Notes under the pieces: model-generated
Seen by the model: the letters and a program-made list of their open reading frames with translations, nothing else
Told to the model about the DNA's origin: nothing
The model's database searches: none
Part shown: positions 44,489 through 53,912 of the stretch, one piece after another
Layout of the letters: each line of letters opens with the position of its first letter
How positions within the stretch are numbered: position 1 is the first letter of the stretch
Translations under genes and position numbers: made by a program
From: Thermophagus xiamenensis
GTDB lineage: Bacteria > Bacteroidota > Bacteroidia > Bacteroidales > Marinilabiliaceae
Assembly: GCF_900112795.1 (NCBI RefSeq)
Contig: NZ_FONA01000017.1
Location: 37,170 to 101,169 of the forward strand
Length of the DNA: 64,000 nt
Direction: 5' to 3'

Positions 44489-44698
44489 CGCTTAAGATAT
44501 ATACCTTGGCATGATTTGTGTTTCATTTTTGAATTCCATAAAATTGGCTTGTGTTCTTTTATATTTATTTTTACGGGGGAATAGCTATGTTTTTATGATT
44601 TGTTGAATATTTGCCTTTGGTGATCAAATAGGTTTACAGCATGACAAATAGAGCAATCTTAATTGGGCGTCATGCGGATTTAATATATTTTCAACAGG

Positions 44699-44720
44699 TT
44701 TGATAAACTTTATACTAATG
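44699..44720 (+). repeat. Isolated tail box ending at the ctpA start codon
   Basis: TTTGATAAACTTTATACTAA followed by the ctpA ATG (44718) is 1-4 bases different from the tail boxes at 41138, 41330 and 41956. No repeat head or long hairpin is visible in the preceding 210 bp, so the box can occur alone. Confidence 0.55.
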
Positions 44721-46424
44721 AAGAAGTTAAAAACTAAAAAGTGGTTGAATTGGACATCCGGGATTCTATTCGTATTAATTCTTTCTCTGGGATTTGTTTC
44801 TGCCAATAATGAGGAGCGGAATTTTTCCATTGTTAAAAATCTGGATATATTTTACTCTCTTTTTCGGGAGTTAAACACCTATTACGTAGATAAAACCGAC
44901 CCTGGAGAATTAATTGAGACGGCTATTAATGCCATGTTAGAATCTTTGGACCCCTACACTACTTTTATCCCGGAAAAGGAGATGGAAGATTTTAATTTTA
45001 TGACTACAGGCGAATATGCCGGGATTGGGGCGCTTATTACTCGCGTGGACGACTACGTCTACATTTCTGAACCATACAAAGGGTTCCCTGCTGACAAAGC
45101 CGGACTTAAAGCAGGTGATAAGATTATTGCCATTGATGGCGTTGAAATGAAAGGTAAAAGTACTGAAGATGTCAGCAATAAATTAAAAGGACCTGCCAAT
45201 ACTGAAGTAAAAGTTACTATCGAAAGATACGGTTCCGAAAAACCTATTGAGATTACTATTGTCCGGAAAAACATTCAAATCAATCCTGTTCCATATTATG
45301 GTTTGGTAGAAGATAATACAGGACTTATTATCTTGAATAATTTTACCCATAATTGTTCTGAGGTAGTAGAACAAGCCCTGGAAGATTTAAAAAAACAAGG
45401 TGCTGAAAAAATTATTCTCGATTTAAGGGGAAATCCCGGTGGCTTGCTCGATGAAGCTGTAAAGGTAGTCAATCTTTTTGTGCCAAGAGGCTCTGAAGTG
45501 GTTAGTACTAAAGGGAAAATTAAGCAGTGGGATAAGGTTTATAGGGCCACTAAAGCCCCTGTTGATACTGTGATCCCACTGGCTATAATGATAAATCGTG
45601 GGTCGGCATCAGCTTCTGAGATCGTTGCCGGTGCCATCCAGGATTTGGATAGAGGAGTTATTGTCGGTAGTCGTTCCTTTGGAAAAGGATTAGTGCAAAC
45701 CACACGTAACTTGCCGTATAATACCAAATTAAAAGTTACTACTGCCAAATATTATATTCCTAGCGGACGATGCATTCAAGCACTGGACTATTCTCATCGT
45801 AACGAAGATGGTAGCGTAGGTTATGTCCCCGATTCCCTTGTCTCCGAGTTCCAAACCCTTAATGGACGTACCGTTTATGACGGTGGTGGAATTTCTCCTG
45901 ACATTGTTGTCCCCAGAGATACCTTCAGTAACATTGCCTATGCTTTGGTTGCTCAACAAACCATTTTTAAATATGCTAATGTTTTTTGTGCCGAACATAA
46001 ATCGATTCCTGAGCCTGAAGAGTTTGCTGTTTCTGATGAAATGTATAACCATTTTACCGGTTTTGTTCTTTCGTTAGATGATTTTAAATATACATCAGCC
46101 AGCCGCGAACGCTTCAAAAAGCTTGTCGAAGCAGCAAAAAGTGAAGGGTATTATGACCTCAATAAAGAAGAATTTGAAGCGTTGGAAGAGAAGCTTAATG
46201 TAGATGTCTCTTTTGATTTAAAGAATTTCAGAGATGAAGTTGAAGACTTGCTGGCCAATGAATTGTTGAAACGATTTTATTATCAGGAAGGGGCTATCAA
46301 ATATGCGTTGAAGGATGATAAAGTTCTTAAGAAAACCATAGAAGTTATTAATGATGAAGGTTATTATCGGGGAATTTTAAACGGAACTGTGCTAAGTCAT
46401 GCCGGTGACCGATTGCGCAGATAA
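44718..46424 (+). CDS. C-terminal processing peptidase, S41 family (CtpA/Prc-like)
   Basis: ATG at 44718 (M-K-K-L-K-T-K-K-W) gives a 568-residue protein with an N-terminal membrane anchor or signal. A PDZ domain follows (G-I-G-A-L-I-T-R-V-D, A-D-K-A-G-L-K-A-G-D-K-I-I-A-I-D-G), then the S41 core with nucleophile Ser in R-G-S-A-S-A-S-E-I and Lys in S-F-G-K-G-L-V-Q-T. A C-terminal helical extension of about 150 residues is present. These periplasmic proteases cut proteins at their C-termini. A strong terminator follows the gene. Confidence 0.93.
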   Translation: MKKLKTKKWLNWTSGILFVLILSLGFVSANNEERNFSIVKNLDIFYSLFRELNTYYVDKTDPGELIETAINAMLESLDPYTTFIPEKEMEDFNFMTTGEYAGIGALITRVDDYVYISEPYKGFPADKAGLKAGDKIIAIDGVEMKGKSTEDVSNKLKGPANTEVKVTIERYGSEKPIEITIVRKNIQINPVPYYGLVEDNTGLIILNNFTHNCSEVVEQALEDLKKQGAEKIILDLRGNPGGLLDEAVKVVNLFVPRGSEVVSTKGKIKQWDKVYRATKAPVDTVIPLAIMINRGSASASEIVAGAIQDLDRGVIVGSRSFGKGLVQTTRNLPYNTKLKVTTAKYYIPSGRCIQALDYSHRNEDGSVGYVPDSLVSEFQTLNGRTVYDGGGISPDIVVPRDTFSNIAYALVAQQTIFKYANVFCAEHKSIPEPEEFAVSDEMYNHFTGFVLSLDDFKYTSASRERFKKLVEAAKSEGYYDLNKEEFEALEEKLNVDVSFDLKNFRDEVEDLLANELLKRFYYQEGAIKYALKDDKVLKKTIEVINDEGYYRGILNGTVLSHAGDRLRR

Positions 46425-46449
46425 GCAATTTTTTCTTTTTAATACTTAT

Positions 46450-46487
46450 AACCGGGGATATATTTAAATATACTCCGGTTTTTTTAT
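46450..46487 (+). terminator. Rho-independent terminator after ctpA-like gene
   Basis: AACCGG (46450-46455) pairs with CCGGTT (46475-46480); inside is a self-complementary TATATTTAAATATA segment, and T7 runs through 46485. It is located 26 bp after the ctpA stop. Confidence 0.85.
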
Positions 46488-47016
46488 TTGTTTTTCAATT
46501 ATTTTTATCAAAAACAAACCTTTAAATCTGTTTTTCGTATCTCCCATTATTTAGGATAAACATGTATTAAAAAACAAATTTTTATTTTTATTGTTAATAA
46601 TTTTACAAAACGATTCCGTATTAATTTTCTTTATTCTGTTACAGTAAAAACCTCCCTGCCTCTTTTTTCTTTGCTTTTTGTTATTGGTTGGTTAATTGAA
46701 TAATTATTTAGCCAATGCTATTTAGGCTTTATAGGTCTGAAAAGAAAGTTTTGGCTTAATTGGGTATATTTTAGCGATACAGACAAATGCAAAATGACAA
46801 AAGGAATTTATCATTTAATTTTTTTATTAGACCACTGGGGTTGTAGATGAAATATTAAGATTAAAAACCTTTATCCTTTTCTCTTTCAACTAATAACTAA
46901 GAATTATAACTAATTACTGATAGCCGTAATCTAATATTAGGTTTGTTAAATCTATAACTTTGAACTATTTCATTCTGATGAAAACAATAAATAATTGATT
47001 TATAAATTGTTATGTT
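46488..47016. other. Intergenic region upstream of lipoprotein gene
   Basis: This AT-rich gap has a TAACTTTG box at 46955-46962, 54 bp before the next start codon, fitting the Bacteroidota -7 element but without a well-placed upstream TTTG. A stretch of ACTAATAACTAAG type at 46889-46903 and an ATTCTGATGAAAAC near 46972 faintly recall the dispersed repeat modules. No gene was recognised. Confidence 0.4.
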
Positions 47017-48651
47017 ATGAAAATTAAAGGAAAATGGCCTCTTTTGTTTTTAGTATCGTTATGGGTATTAACCGGATGTCAGGATGATGATATTTGGGTT
47101 AATACCGAAAACAATGATGATAATCGGGAGTTGGAAATAGCTGCCCCAATAGGTGAAATAACCTATAAAATCGCTGATTTTTTAGAAGAAATTGATAATG
47201 AATATATTTTTATTGATCAGCAGGGGATGGTTTATGCCCGGTTTTTTCAAGAAGTTGATATCGATTGGGAGACTCTGGTCAGACTAAGAGATTTTTCGGA
47301 AGTTTGGCAATATCCTTTGAACGAAGTGGATTTATTTCCAGACTTAAAAGCTGCTTCTTCAGCACAGTTTAAAGAAAAAGTAAAACTTAATTCCCGCGAT
47401 GATGTCCGTATCGATTCGGCTTTTATGGATGAGGGTAGATTGCAATTTCAATTATCCGTGCCATTTGGTACTACCGGAAATGTTCAAATCTCTGTTCCGG
47501 AAGTGTTTCACAATGGTGAGCCGCTTCACTATTCATTTGATGTAAATGCTTCCAATTATACTTTTGGGGTAGACGAAGATTTGGCAGGGAAAAAGATTGT
47601 TCCATCTCAGGGACAAGACTCTAGTTATTTATCGGTTATAACCTCCGTTAATTTGGAAAATGTTGTTCGTGGGAATGCCATTCTCGATTTTTCCTTAAGC
47701 AATATGAATCCAGCGTTAACATTTGGTTATTTCGGACAGCAAGAAGCTTCAAAATTGGAACAGGATATTTCTTTCGATGTCTTTGACGATTTGGAAGAAG
47801 ATGTGGATAACATTGAATTTTTTGATTTAAACCTTTCTTTAAAAGTGGAAAGCGGGATAGGCGTTCCTTTTGATGTTACGGTGGAAAATCTGCAATTTTT
47901 TCATGAAAATGGTGACCTTGTTGGCACATTGAATGTCGACGGCGAAAACTTTGTCAATCTTTTTTTGGAAGCTGCCATCTATAGCGATCCCATAGAAAAT
48001 GCCGTTACATCTATTACCATCGACAGAGATAATTCCGACAACATTGTGGATATTGTTAACAGTTATCCCGATCGGGTACGTTTCGATGTTACTTCTTTCT
48101 CCAATCCCAACGGTGAAACCGAACTTCAGAATTTTATGGGGCTTGATAACGTATTGAAGGGAACTCTGGAAGTGAATTTGCCTGCCTGGTTTAAAGCTTC
48201 GGGCTATAGTCGTAAGGATACTGTCGATTTTGATATTCATGATATTTTAGGAGAGGACGAAGATGATGTTCGTAAGATTGAGGATATAACGCTCTTCTTT
48301 GATTTCTTTAGTCGAATTCCTGTAGATATTGCCGCCAGAATTTGGGTTATCGATGGTCAGGGCAATAAGATAGATGACCTTCTCGATTCTACTAAAGTTA
48401 TCGTTTCCGGTGATCTCAATCCGGAAACCGGATATGTTGATGAGCCCAAACATTCTGAATTTTCTGTTGCCATTTCCGGCAATCAAATTAATGAGTTCCT
48501 CGACAAGGATGCTATGAATATTGTTATTGAAACGGCTTATAATACACCTTCGGGAGATAATCCTGAGTTGGATTTTATCCGAATTTATGACGATATGGAT
48601 TTCAAAGGGGAGCTGTCAATAAAAATTAATGGTAGTATCCCTTCTTTGTAA
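47017..48651 (+). CDS. Unrecognised acidic lipoprotein
   Basis: The 544-residue product has a lipoprotein signal (K-W-P-L-L-F-L-V-S-L-W-V-L-T-G-C, lipid-bearing Cys at about residue 21), followed by an acidic linker (Q-D-D-D-I-W-V-N-T-E-N-N-D-D-N). The mature protein appears rich in beta strands with many Asp, Asn and Ser residues and no motif I can name. It lies 35 bp before the DUF5723 gene, so the two are probably one operon making an outer-membrane or surface pair. Function unknown. Confidence 0.75.
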   Translation: MKIKGKWPLLFLVSLWVLTGCQDDDIWVNTENNDDNRELEIAAPIGEITYKIADFLEEIDNEYIFIDQQGMVYARFFQEVDIDWETLVRLRDFSEVWQYPLNEVDLFPDLKAASSAQFKEKVKLNSRDDVRIDSAFMDEGRLQFQLSVPFGTTGNVQISVPEVFHNGEPLHYSFDVNASNYTFGVDEDLAGKKIVPSQGQDSSYLSVITSVNLENVVRGNAILDFSLSNMNPALTFGYFGQQEASKLEQDISFDVFDDLEEDVDNIEFFDLNLSLKVESGIGVPFDVTVENLQFFHENGDLVGTLNVDGENFVNLFLEAAIYSDPIENAVTSITIDRDNSDNIVDIVNSYPDRVRFDVTSFSNPNGETELQNFMGLDNVLKGTLEVNLPAWFKASGYSRKDTVDFDIHDILGEDEDDVRKIEDITLFFDFFSRIPVDIAARIWVIDGQGNKIDDLLDSTKVIVSGDLNPETGYVDEPKHSEFSVAISGNQINEFLDKDAMNIVIETAYNTPSGDNPELDFIRIYDDMDFKGELSIKINGSIPSL

Positions 48652-48686
48652 ATATTCAATAAGTTATCCTATAAATAGTTAAAGAA

Positions 48687-50120
48687 ATGAAAGCGGTTTT
48701 TTATATATTATTTCTGATTATTCTTTATTTATTTGTTCTGGTTCCTCTGAGTGCTCAAAATCCTATGGGACTCTACTTTATGGAAACCATTCCGCAGTCC
48801 CAAAAGCTTAATCCGGCCTTTCAGCCAAGGGCTAACGGTTTTTTTTCTATGCCTTCCGTCAACGTTTTGATGCAATCTGATATGGCTTTTAAGGATGCTT
48901 TTCAGGATAAAGGTAGTGAATGGGTCACCCCTTTGAGTCGTCGATTCGATTATTCTGACCTTTACCAAGTCATCGGTAAGGCGGCTAATTTTAATCATTA
49001 TACGGAGGCTGACTTGATGGGGATAGGTTTTCGTTCGGGGAAAGATTATTTTTCCTTTTCTGTTGGGTTACGAAATGTTTTACAAACCGGTCTTCCGGCC
49101 GATCTTTTTAAGATTACCGAGTTGGGATTTCCCGAAGATGAGCAATTCGATTTTTCTTCGCTTAGAATTAAACAGGCTCTTTATTATCAATTTGCTTTTG
49201 GGTACAGCAGGCAATGGAACGACCAATGGACTTTCGGGATTAAAGTTAAACCCCTTTTCGGCGTTTTTGGCGGCATTACCGATATTGACCGTTTCCAGCT
49301 AAATACTTCACATCTTCAGTGGGATTTGCTGGTATCGGGTCAAATACACACTTCCGGACCCCTGGATGTTGAAGAGGGTCAGCCCGGCGATTTCCCGGAA
49401 TCCATAGAGATGCGTGATCTATCTGACGATGAAGTGGGGGATTATTTTGGCGGGTTTAATAATTTTGGACTGGCTTTCGACCTTGGTGCTGAATATCGAC
49501 CTGATAGCCTGTGGACCTTTTCAGTCGCTCTTAACAATCTGGGATCCCTGAAATTTAAAAATGACCTCAATACCCTGGCGTTTGATGGAGCCTATGCTTT
49601 CGATGGAATCAGTGTTGAAGGAACCGATGATGATGAAATTGAACAAGCATTTGAAGACATCGGAGATTCCATCAAAACAGTGATTAATTATGATGTCAAT
49701 CACGATAAATTTCGCATTCCTTTGTCGCCCGAAATATATTTAGGGGCATCATATCAATGGACGCCGGCCGTGTCTTTCGGGCTCTTGTCAAGGAGCATTT
49801 TCCAAAAATATAATTTCCGTCAGGATTTTTGTCTTTCCGCCAATCTTCAGCCTTATTCTTTTGTGTCCTTTAATTTGAATTACAGTAAACGTATTAAAGG
49901 CGGTAGTGGTCTGGGGATGGCTTCTTCCATTTTGTTTGGGCCTCTTCAACTGTTTTTGGCGGCAGATTATATGCCCTTACGCTATGCACAGGTCTCTTTC
50001 GATGATGAAGAAGATTCTTTCCCTATGGCTTATCGGCAAAAAGATTTGAGTTTTTTGTTCGGCCTTAATTTTATTTTCGGACGACACGGAACACGCAATA
50101 AACAACCCCGATCGGAATAA
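48687..50120 (+). CDS. DUF5723-family outer-membrane protein
   Basis: The 477-residue protein has a signal peptide (K-A-V-F-Y-I-L-F-L-I-I-L ending near P-L-S-A-Q) and then the DUF5723-like start M-E-T-I-P-Q-S-Q-K-L-N-P-A-F-Q-P. Alternating amphipathic strands, frequent aromatic residues and the final F-L-F-G-L-N-F-I-F-G strand suggest a beta-barrel in the outer membrane. Its cargo or function is not known. It shares a transcription unit with the upstream lipoprotein and is closed by a terminator at 50235. Confidence 0.78.
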   Translation: MKAVFYILFLIILYLFVLVPLSAQNPMGLYFMETIPQSQKLNPAFQPRANGFFSMPSVNVLMQSDMAFKDAFQDKGSEWVTPLSRRFDYSDLYQVIGKAANFNHYTEADLMGIGFRSGKDYFSFSVGLRNVLQTGLPADLFKITELGFPEDEQFDFSSLRIKQALYYQFAFGYSRQWNDQWTFGIKVKPLFGVFGGITDIDRFQLNTSHLQWDLLVSGQIHTSGPLDVEEGQPGDFPESIEMRDLSDDEVGDYFGGFNNFGLAFDLGAEYRPDSLWTFSVALNNLGSLKFKNDLNTLAFDGAYAFDGISVEGTDDDEIEQAFEDIGDSIKTVINYDVNHDKFRIPLSPEIYLGASYQWTPAVSFGLLSRSIFQKYNFRQDFCLSANLQPYSFVSFNLNYSKRIKGGSGLGMASSILFGPLQLFLAADYMPLRYAQVSFDDEEDSFPMAYRQKDLSFLFGLNFIFGRHGTRNKQPRSE

Positions 50121-50234
50121 TCTTTTATCAAGAATCAAGAAGTCTTTTTCTTTATCCAGGAAATTTCCCGGTTTATATGAATTTTGTGTTTATAGGTTGA
50201 GTGTAGAGAATCAGTGGTTTAAGTAAATAAAGGC

Positions 50235-50286
50235 AGGAAATTAGTTTTGTGATCTCTTGTTTGCACAAATTAATTTCCTTTTTTTG
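50235..50286 (+). terminator. Rho-independent terminator after DUF5723 gene
   Basis: AGGAAATTAGTTTTGTG (50235-50251) pairs with CACAAATTAATTTCCT (50264-50279) with one bulge, then a T-run to 50285. It ends the lipoprotein/DUF5723 unit about 115 bp after the stop codon. Confidence 0.78.
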
Positions 50287-50311
50287 TGTTTTGAATGAAC
50301 ATGTATATTTG
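50283..50311 (+). promoter_or_regulatory. Bacteroidota-type promoter for the 50354 gene
   Basis: TTTG at 50283-50286 and TATATTTG at 50304-50311 are 17 bp apart; the consensus spacer is nearer 19-21. The -7 box is 42 bp before the start codon and directly follows the terminator T-run. Confidence 0.5.
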
Positions 50312-50353
50312 TTTAGTCAAATGCGTTTCGTTAACCCGAATAAAATATAATTT

Positions 50354-51979
50354 ATGAGTCAATTGCCCGATTTTAAAGACAGAATTTTTATTCGACAATG
50401 GTTGGTGCTAAAGCCTTACCGAAAAATAATGCCCACTGATAATTATTATCTGCAACTTAGTAATAAGGTTAAAATGGCAGCTTATGGCTGTCAGGAAGCA
50501 TTGATGTTGTCCCTATATTTGGAAAGCGAAGAGATTGACCTTTTGTGGTGTTTTTTGACATCTTATTTGGAGGACCTTGTTTCTGATACAAACCTGTGGA
50601 ACACTTTTGTAAAACTTCATAAAGCTCTTTATCAAAAACCTTTGCCTTTTTTTGACCTTGAAGATTATTATGAGGGGGAAGTTAACTGGCAGGATATTGC
50701 TTTTCTCATTTGGTATTATTTGAATACCATGCAAAAGGAAAAGTTCATATTGGCATCCAGTGGCTTCATAACAACACTTGCGCACGCCGTTTTTGAAGTA
50801 TTAGATGAGGCTTGGGAATATGCCCCTGAGAACAATGCACTTAAACCATTTTATTCATTGGATGACTCTGAGGATATTGGGTTTTATGAGTCGAGAGTTC
50901 TTATGGACCAAATTTTTTTCAATTCGTATTTATTTTACCCTGATACACAGCTGGAACTTAAGAATGAAGTGGAAATAATATTTGAAGAAAATAAAGGCGA
51001 AAGACATTTGCTTTCCTATTTAAATGAAAGGAGGGATTTAATGGTGCATTCATTATATTCCCGCCTTTTGGCACTGAGAGCTAAAGATTGGGCATCAGCT
51101 ATTTTACCGGAAGGACATCGGTTGGCGCCCAAAATTAAAGACATGTCCCATAAAGTCAAAGGTTTCTTCTTTTATAAGGGGCAGGACCAACAAAATATTT
51201 TTCTTGAGCATATTGCCTCCGGGAAACAGTTTGCTTTGACCAAAAAATCTTTTGATAGCCACCAACAGCTTAATAATTTAGATGAAATTGTATACATTGG
51301 TATGGTCAGGTGGGACAATGAATGGTGGTTCTCCGGAAATTTCTTTAGTTCCGAGTATGATGCCGAATTGGTTGTAAAAGAAAGAAACTCTGTTGAAAGT
51401 AAAATGGAAGTTGATTTCTTGGATCGTCAAAATAAAGCCCTTTATAAGGTATTGGAAAAACAAGAGCGTGCTTTTAAAAAATTTACAAATGGATCCTCTC
51501 TTGTTTTCCTGGAATCTGATAAAATTGAGAGATTTCTTTACGATTTTTTTGATTACTACAATAACTCTATCCTGAAACTTAAAAATAAAAAGCACTTGGA
51601 AAGCAATTTGTCGAGAAAAATTGAATACGAGGTATCCTCAAGTTTTGTGGATGAGTTCGACAACGGGCTTGTTTTTTTTAATCCTAAAAGTGGTATTGAA
51701 GTGGCCATGGATGTAAATAGTGCATTCCCTTCCAAAGAAAATCCTTTTTTTGATGAAGAATTAAGCGAGCAGCATATTATAGATGTTATTATTGCTGAAG
51801 GATTTTCAACCGAACTTGCGCTACATTGCGTAAATGAATATAAATCGCGGTTACCTTTTTTTGATTCAGAGAAGGGAAAATTAATCCTGAATAATTTGGA
51901 TTTTCTTCTCAGATTTGGGAAAGGAGAATATTACTTTAGTTATCCCTCTGTGACTTTAGTGGGAGATAATAAAAGCTAA
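50354..51979 (+). CDS. Uncharacterised protein, probably DUF3843 family
   Basis: The 541-residue protein opens with I-F-I-R-Q-W-L-V-L-K-P-Y-R-K and T-D-N-Y-Y-L-Q-L-S-N, which recalls DUF3843 of Bacteroidota. It is soluble, mixed alpha/beta, with no signal peptide, membrane span or catalytic motif I can recognise. The C-terminal 100 residues (for example L-S-E-Q-H-I-I-D-V-I-I-A-E-G-F) look helical. It is transcribed alone, with its own promoter, upstream of glyS. Confidence 0.6.
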   Translation: MSQLPDFKDRIFIRQWLVLKPYRKIMPTDNYYLQLSNKVKMAAYGCQEALMLSLYLESEEIDLLWCFLTSYLEDLVSDTNLWNTFVKLHKALYQKPLPFFDLEDYYEGEVNWQDIAFLIWYYLNTMQKEKFILASSGFITTLAHAVFEVLDEAWEYAPENNALKPFYSLDDSEDIGFYESRVLMDQIFFNSYLFYPDTQLELKNEVEIIFEENKGERHLLSYLNERRDLMVHSLYSRLLALRAKDWASAILPEGHRLAPKIKDMSHKVKGFFFYKGQDQQNIFLEHIASGKQFALTKKSFDSHQQLNNLDEIVYIGMVRWDNEWWFSGNFFSSEYDAELVVKERNSVESKMEVDFLDRQNKALYKVLEKQERAFKKFTNGSSLVFLESDKIERFLYDFFDYYNNSILKLKNKKHLESNLSRKIEYEVSSSFVDEFDNGLVFFNPKSGIEVAMDVNSAFPSKENPFFDEELSEQHIIDVIIAEGFSTELALHCVNEYKSRLPFFDSEKGKLILNNLDFLLRFGKGEYYFSYPSVTLVGDNKS

Positions 51980-52222
51980 ATGCCTTTAAGATTAAAGTAT
52001 TTCCAATAATGATTCAATAAATTGTTCATCTGAAATTTTTTTCCGTTATTTTTGTGGCGTTTTCAAAACTACCGGTTTATTAAAGTATTGCAAAAAATTA
52101 AGAGTCCGGTTGCTTTGTGAACCCGGCTATATGAATTTACCTTTTAGGACAGAACAAGGTGAATTGATAGGCTGCAAATTGGATTAAACGAAAATTAATT
52201 ACGGAAAATAAAAGATTTGTTT

Positions 52223-53779
52223 ATGGCCCGGGATGATGTATTTAAAAAATTGGTAGCTCACTGTAAAGAGTATGGCTTTGTTTTTCCTTCAAGTGAAATT
52301 TATGACGGATTGGGTGCTGTTTATGATTATGGTCCCAACGGCGTAGAGCTTAAAAATAATATTAAAAAATATTGGTGGGATTCCATGGTGTTGCTTCACG
52401 AAAATGTGGTAGGACTCGATTCCGCCATTTTCATGCATCCAACAACGTGGAAAGCATCCGGTCATGTGGATGCTTTTAACGACCCGCTTATCGACAATAA
52501 AGACAGTAAAAAGCGATACCGGGCCGATGTGCTCATCGAAGACCTCATGGCTAAAATAGAGGCCAAAATCACCAAAGAAACAGAGAAAGCACGCAAAAAA
52601 TTTGGGGATGATTTTGATGAAGCCAAATTTAGAGCTACCAATCCCCGGGTGAAGGCCAACCAGGAAAAACTGGATGAGATTCACAACCGGTTCGTAAAGG
52701 CATTGAATGATAATGATCTTAAGGAACTGCGCCAAATAATTCTCGATTATGATGTGGTTTGTCCGGTCTCAGGGTCAAAAAACTGGACCGATGTTCGCCA
52801 GTTCAACCTCATGTTTTCTACCGAAGTAGGTTCAACGGCCGAAGGTGCTTCCAAAATTTATCTGCGGCCCGAAACCGCTCAAGGCATTTTTGTTAACTTT
52901 CTTAATGTGCAGAAAACGGGCAGAATGAAACTGCCTTTCGGTATTGCACAAATCGGAAAAGCTTTTCGGAATGAAATCGTGGCGCGTCAGTTCATCTTCC
53001 GCATGCGCGAATTCGAACAAATGGAAATGCAATTCTTTGTGCGGCCGGGTGAGGAGATGAAATGGTTCGATTACTGGAAAAACATGCGCATGAAATGGCA
53101 TAAAGCATTGGACATGGGTGATGAAAAATACCGCTTCCACGACCATGATAAGCTGGCCCACTATGCCAATGCCGCTACCGACGTGGAATTTGAAATGCCT
53201 TTTGGATTCAAGGAGGTGGAAGGGATACATTCACGTACCGATTTCGACCTGTCGCAGCATCAACAATACTCAGGTAAAAAAATGCAATATTTTGACCCTG
53301 AGCTCAATAAAAGCTATGTGCCATATGTTATTGAAACTTCCATTGGTGTCGACAGGATGTTTCTGAGCATTTTAGCCGGTGCTTATACCGAAGAGGAGGT
53401 CCCCGATAAAGACGGGAAAACCGGTGAAACACGTGTTGTACTTAAGTTGCCACCCGTTTTGGCTCCTGTTAAACTGGCTGTTCTGCCTCTGGTCCGCAAA
53501 GATGGATTACCTGAAAAAGCTCTGAAAATTGTCGATCAGTTTAAATTTGATTTTAACTGTCGGTATGAGGAAAAAGATTCCATTGGGAAACGATACCGGC
53601 GACAGGATGCAATCGGTACGCCATATTGCATTACCGTTGACCATCAGACTTTAAAAGATGATACTGTTACTATACGATATCGGGATACGATGGAACAAGA
53701 GCGTGTGAAAATTGAACAGCTTTATGATATTATCACCAAGAAAGTGAGTTTGAAGGAGCTGTTAAAAACATTAGTTTAG
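52223..53779 (+). CDS. glyS: Glycyl-tRNA synthetase (alpha2 type)
   Basis: The 518-residue class II synthetase charges tRNA-Gly as a single-chain homodimer, the type also found in eukaryotes and archaea. ATG at 52223 (M-A-R-D-D-V-F-K-K-L) is preferred to a TTG two codons upstream. Motif 1 region Y-D-Y-G-P-N-G-V-E-L-K is present, motif 2 F-R-N-E-I...F-R-M-R-E-F-E-Q-M-E, and motif 3 E-T-S-I-G-V-D-R near 375. The C-terminal anticodon-binding domain follows. Codon use is richer in G and C than in most genes of the window, fitting high expression. It is closed by a terminator at 53829. Confidence 0.96.
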   Translation: MARDDVFKKLVAHCKEYGFVFPSSEIYDGLGAVYDYGPNGVELKNNIKKYWWDSMVLLHENVVGLDSAIFMHPTTWKASGHVDAFNDPLIDNKDSKKRYRADVLIEDLMAKIEAKITKETEKARKKFGDDFDEAKFRATNPRVKANQEKLDEIHNRFVKALNDNDLKELRQIILDYDVVCPVSGSKNWTDVRQFNLMFSTEVGSTAEGASKIYLRPETAQGIFVNFLNVQKTGRMKLPFGIAQIGKAFRNEIVARQFIFRMREFEQMEMQFFVRPGEEMKWFDYWKNMRMKWHKALDMGDEKYRFHDHDKLAHYANAATDVEFEMPFGFKEVEGIHSRTDFDLSQHQQYSGKKMQYFDPELNKSYVPYVIETSIGVDRMFLSILAGAYTEEEVPDKDGKTGETRVVLKLPPVLAPVKLAVLPLVRKDGLPEKALKIVDQFKFDFNCRYEEKDSIGKRYRRQDAIGTPYCITVDHQTLKDDTVTIRYRDTMEQERVKIEQLYDIITKKVSLKELLKTLV

Positions 53780-53828
53780 ATGAATTGCTAATTATTTTTG
53801 TTTTTCAGTCGATTATTAAAGATATAAT

Positions 53829-53869
53829 TGCCCCGGATCTGTGATAGAAATATCTTCCGGGGCATTTTT
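53829..53869 (+). terminator. Rho-independent terminator after glyS
   Basis: A 9-bp perfect stem, TGCCCCGGA (53829-53837) with TCCGGGGCA (53856-53864), followed by T5. It may also serve the convergent gene that ends at 53913. Confidence 0.9.
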
Positions 53870-53912
53870 ACTTTTTTAAGAAAAGAAAGAGAAAATATTT
53901 TGTTGTTCAGAA

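Noticed and set aside
47839..48240. 133-codon minus-strand frame inside the lipoprotein gene
   Set aside because: The plus-strand frame has a lipobox, full length and operon context; the reverse frame has none.
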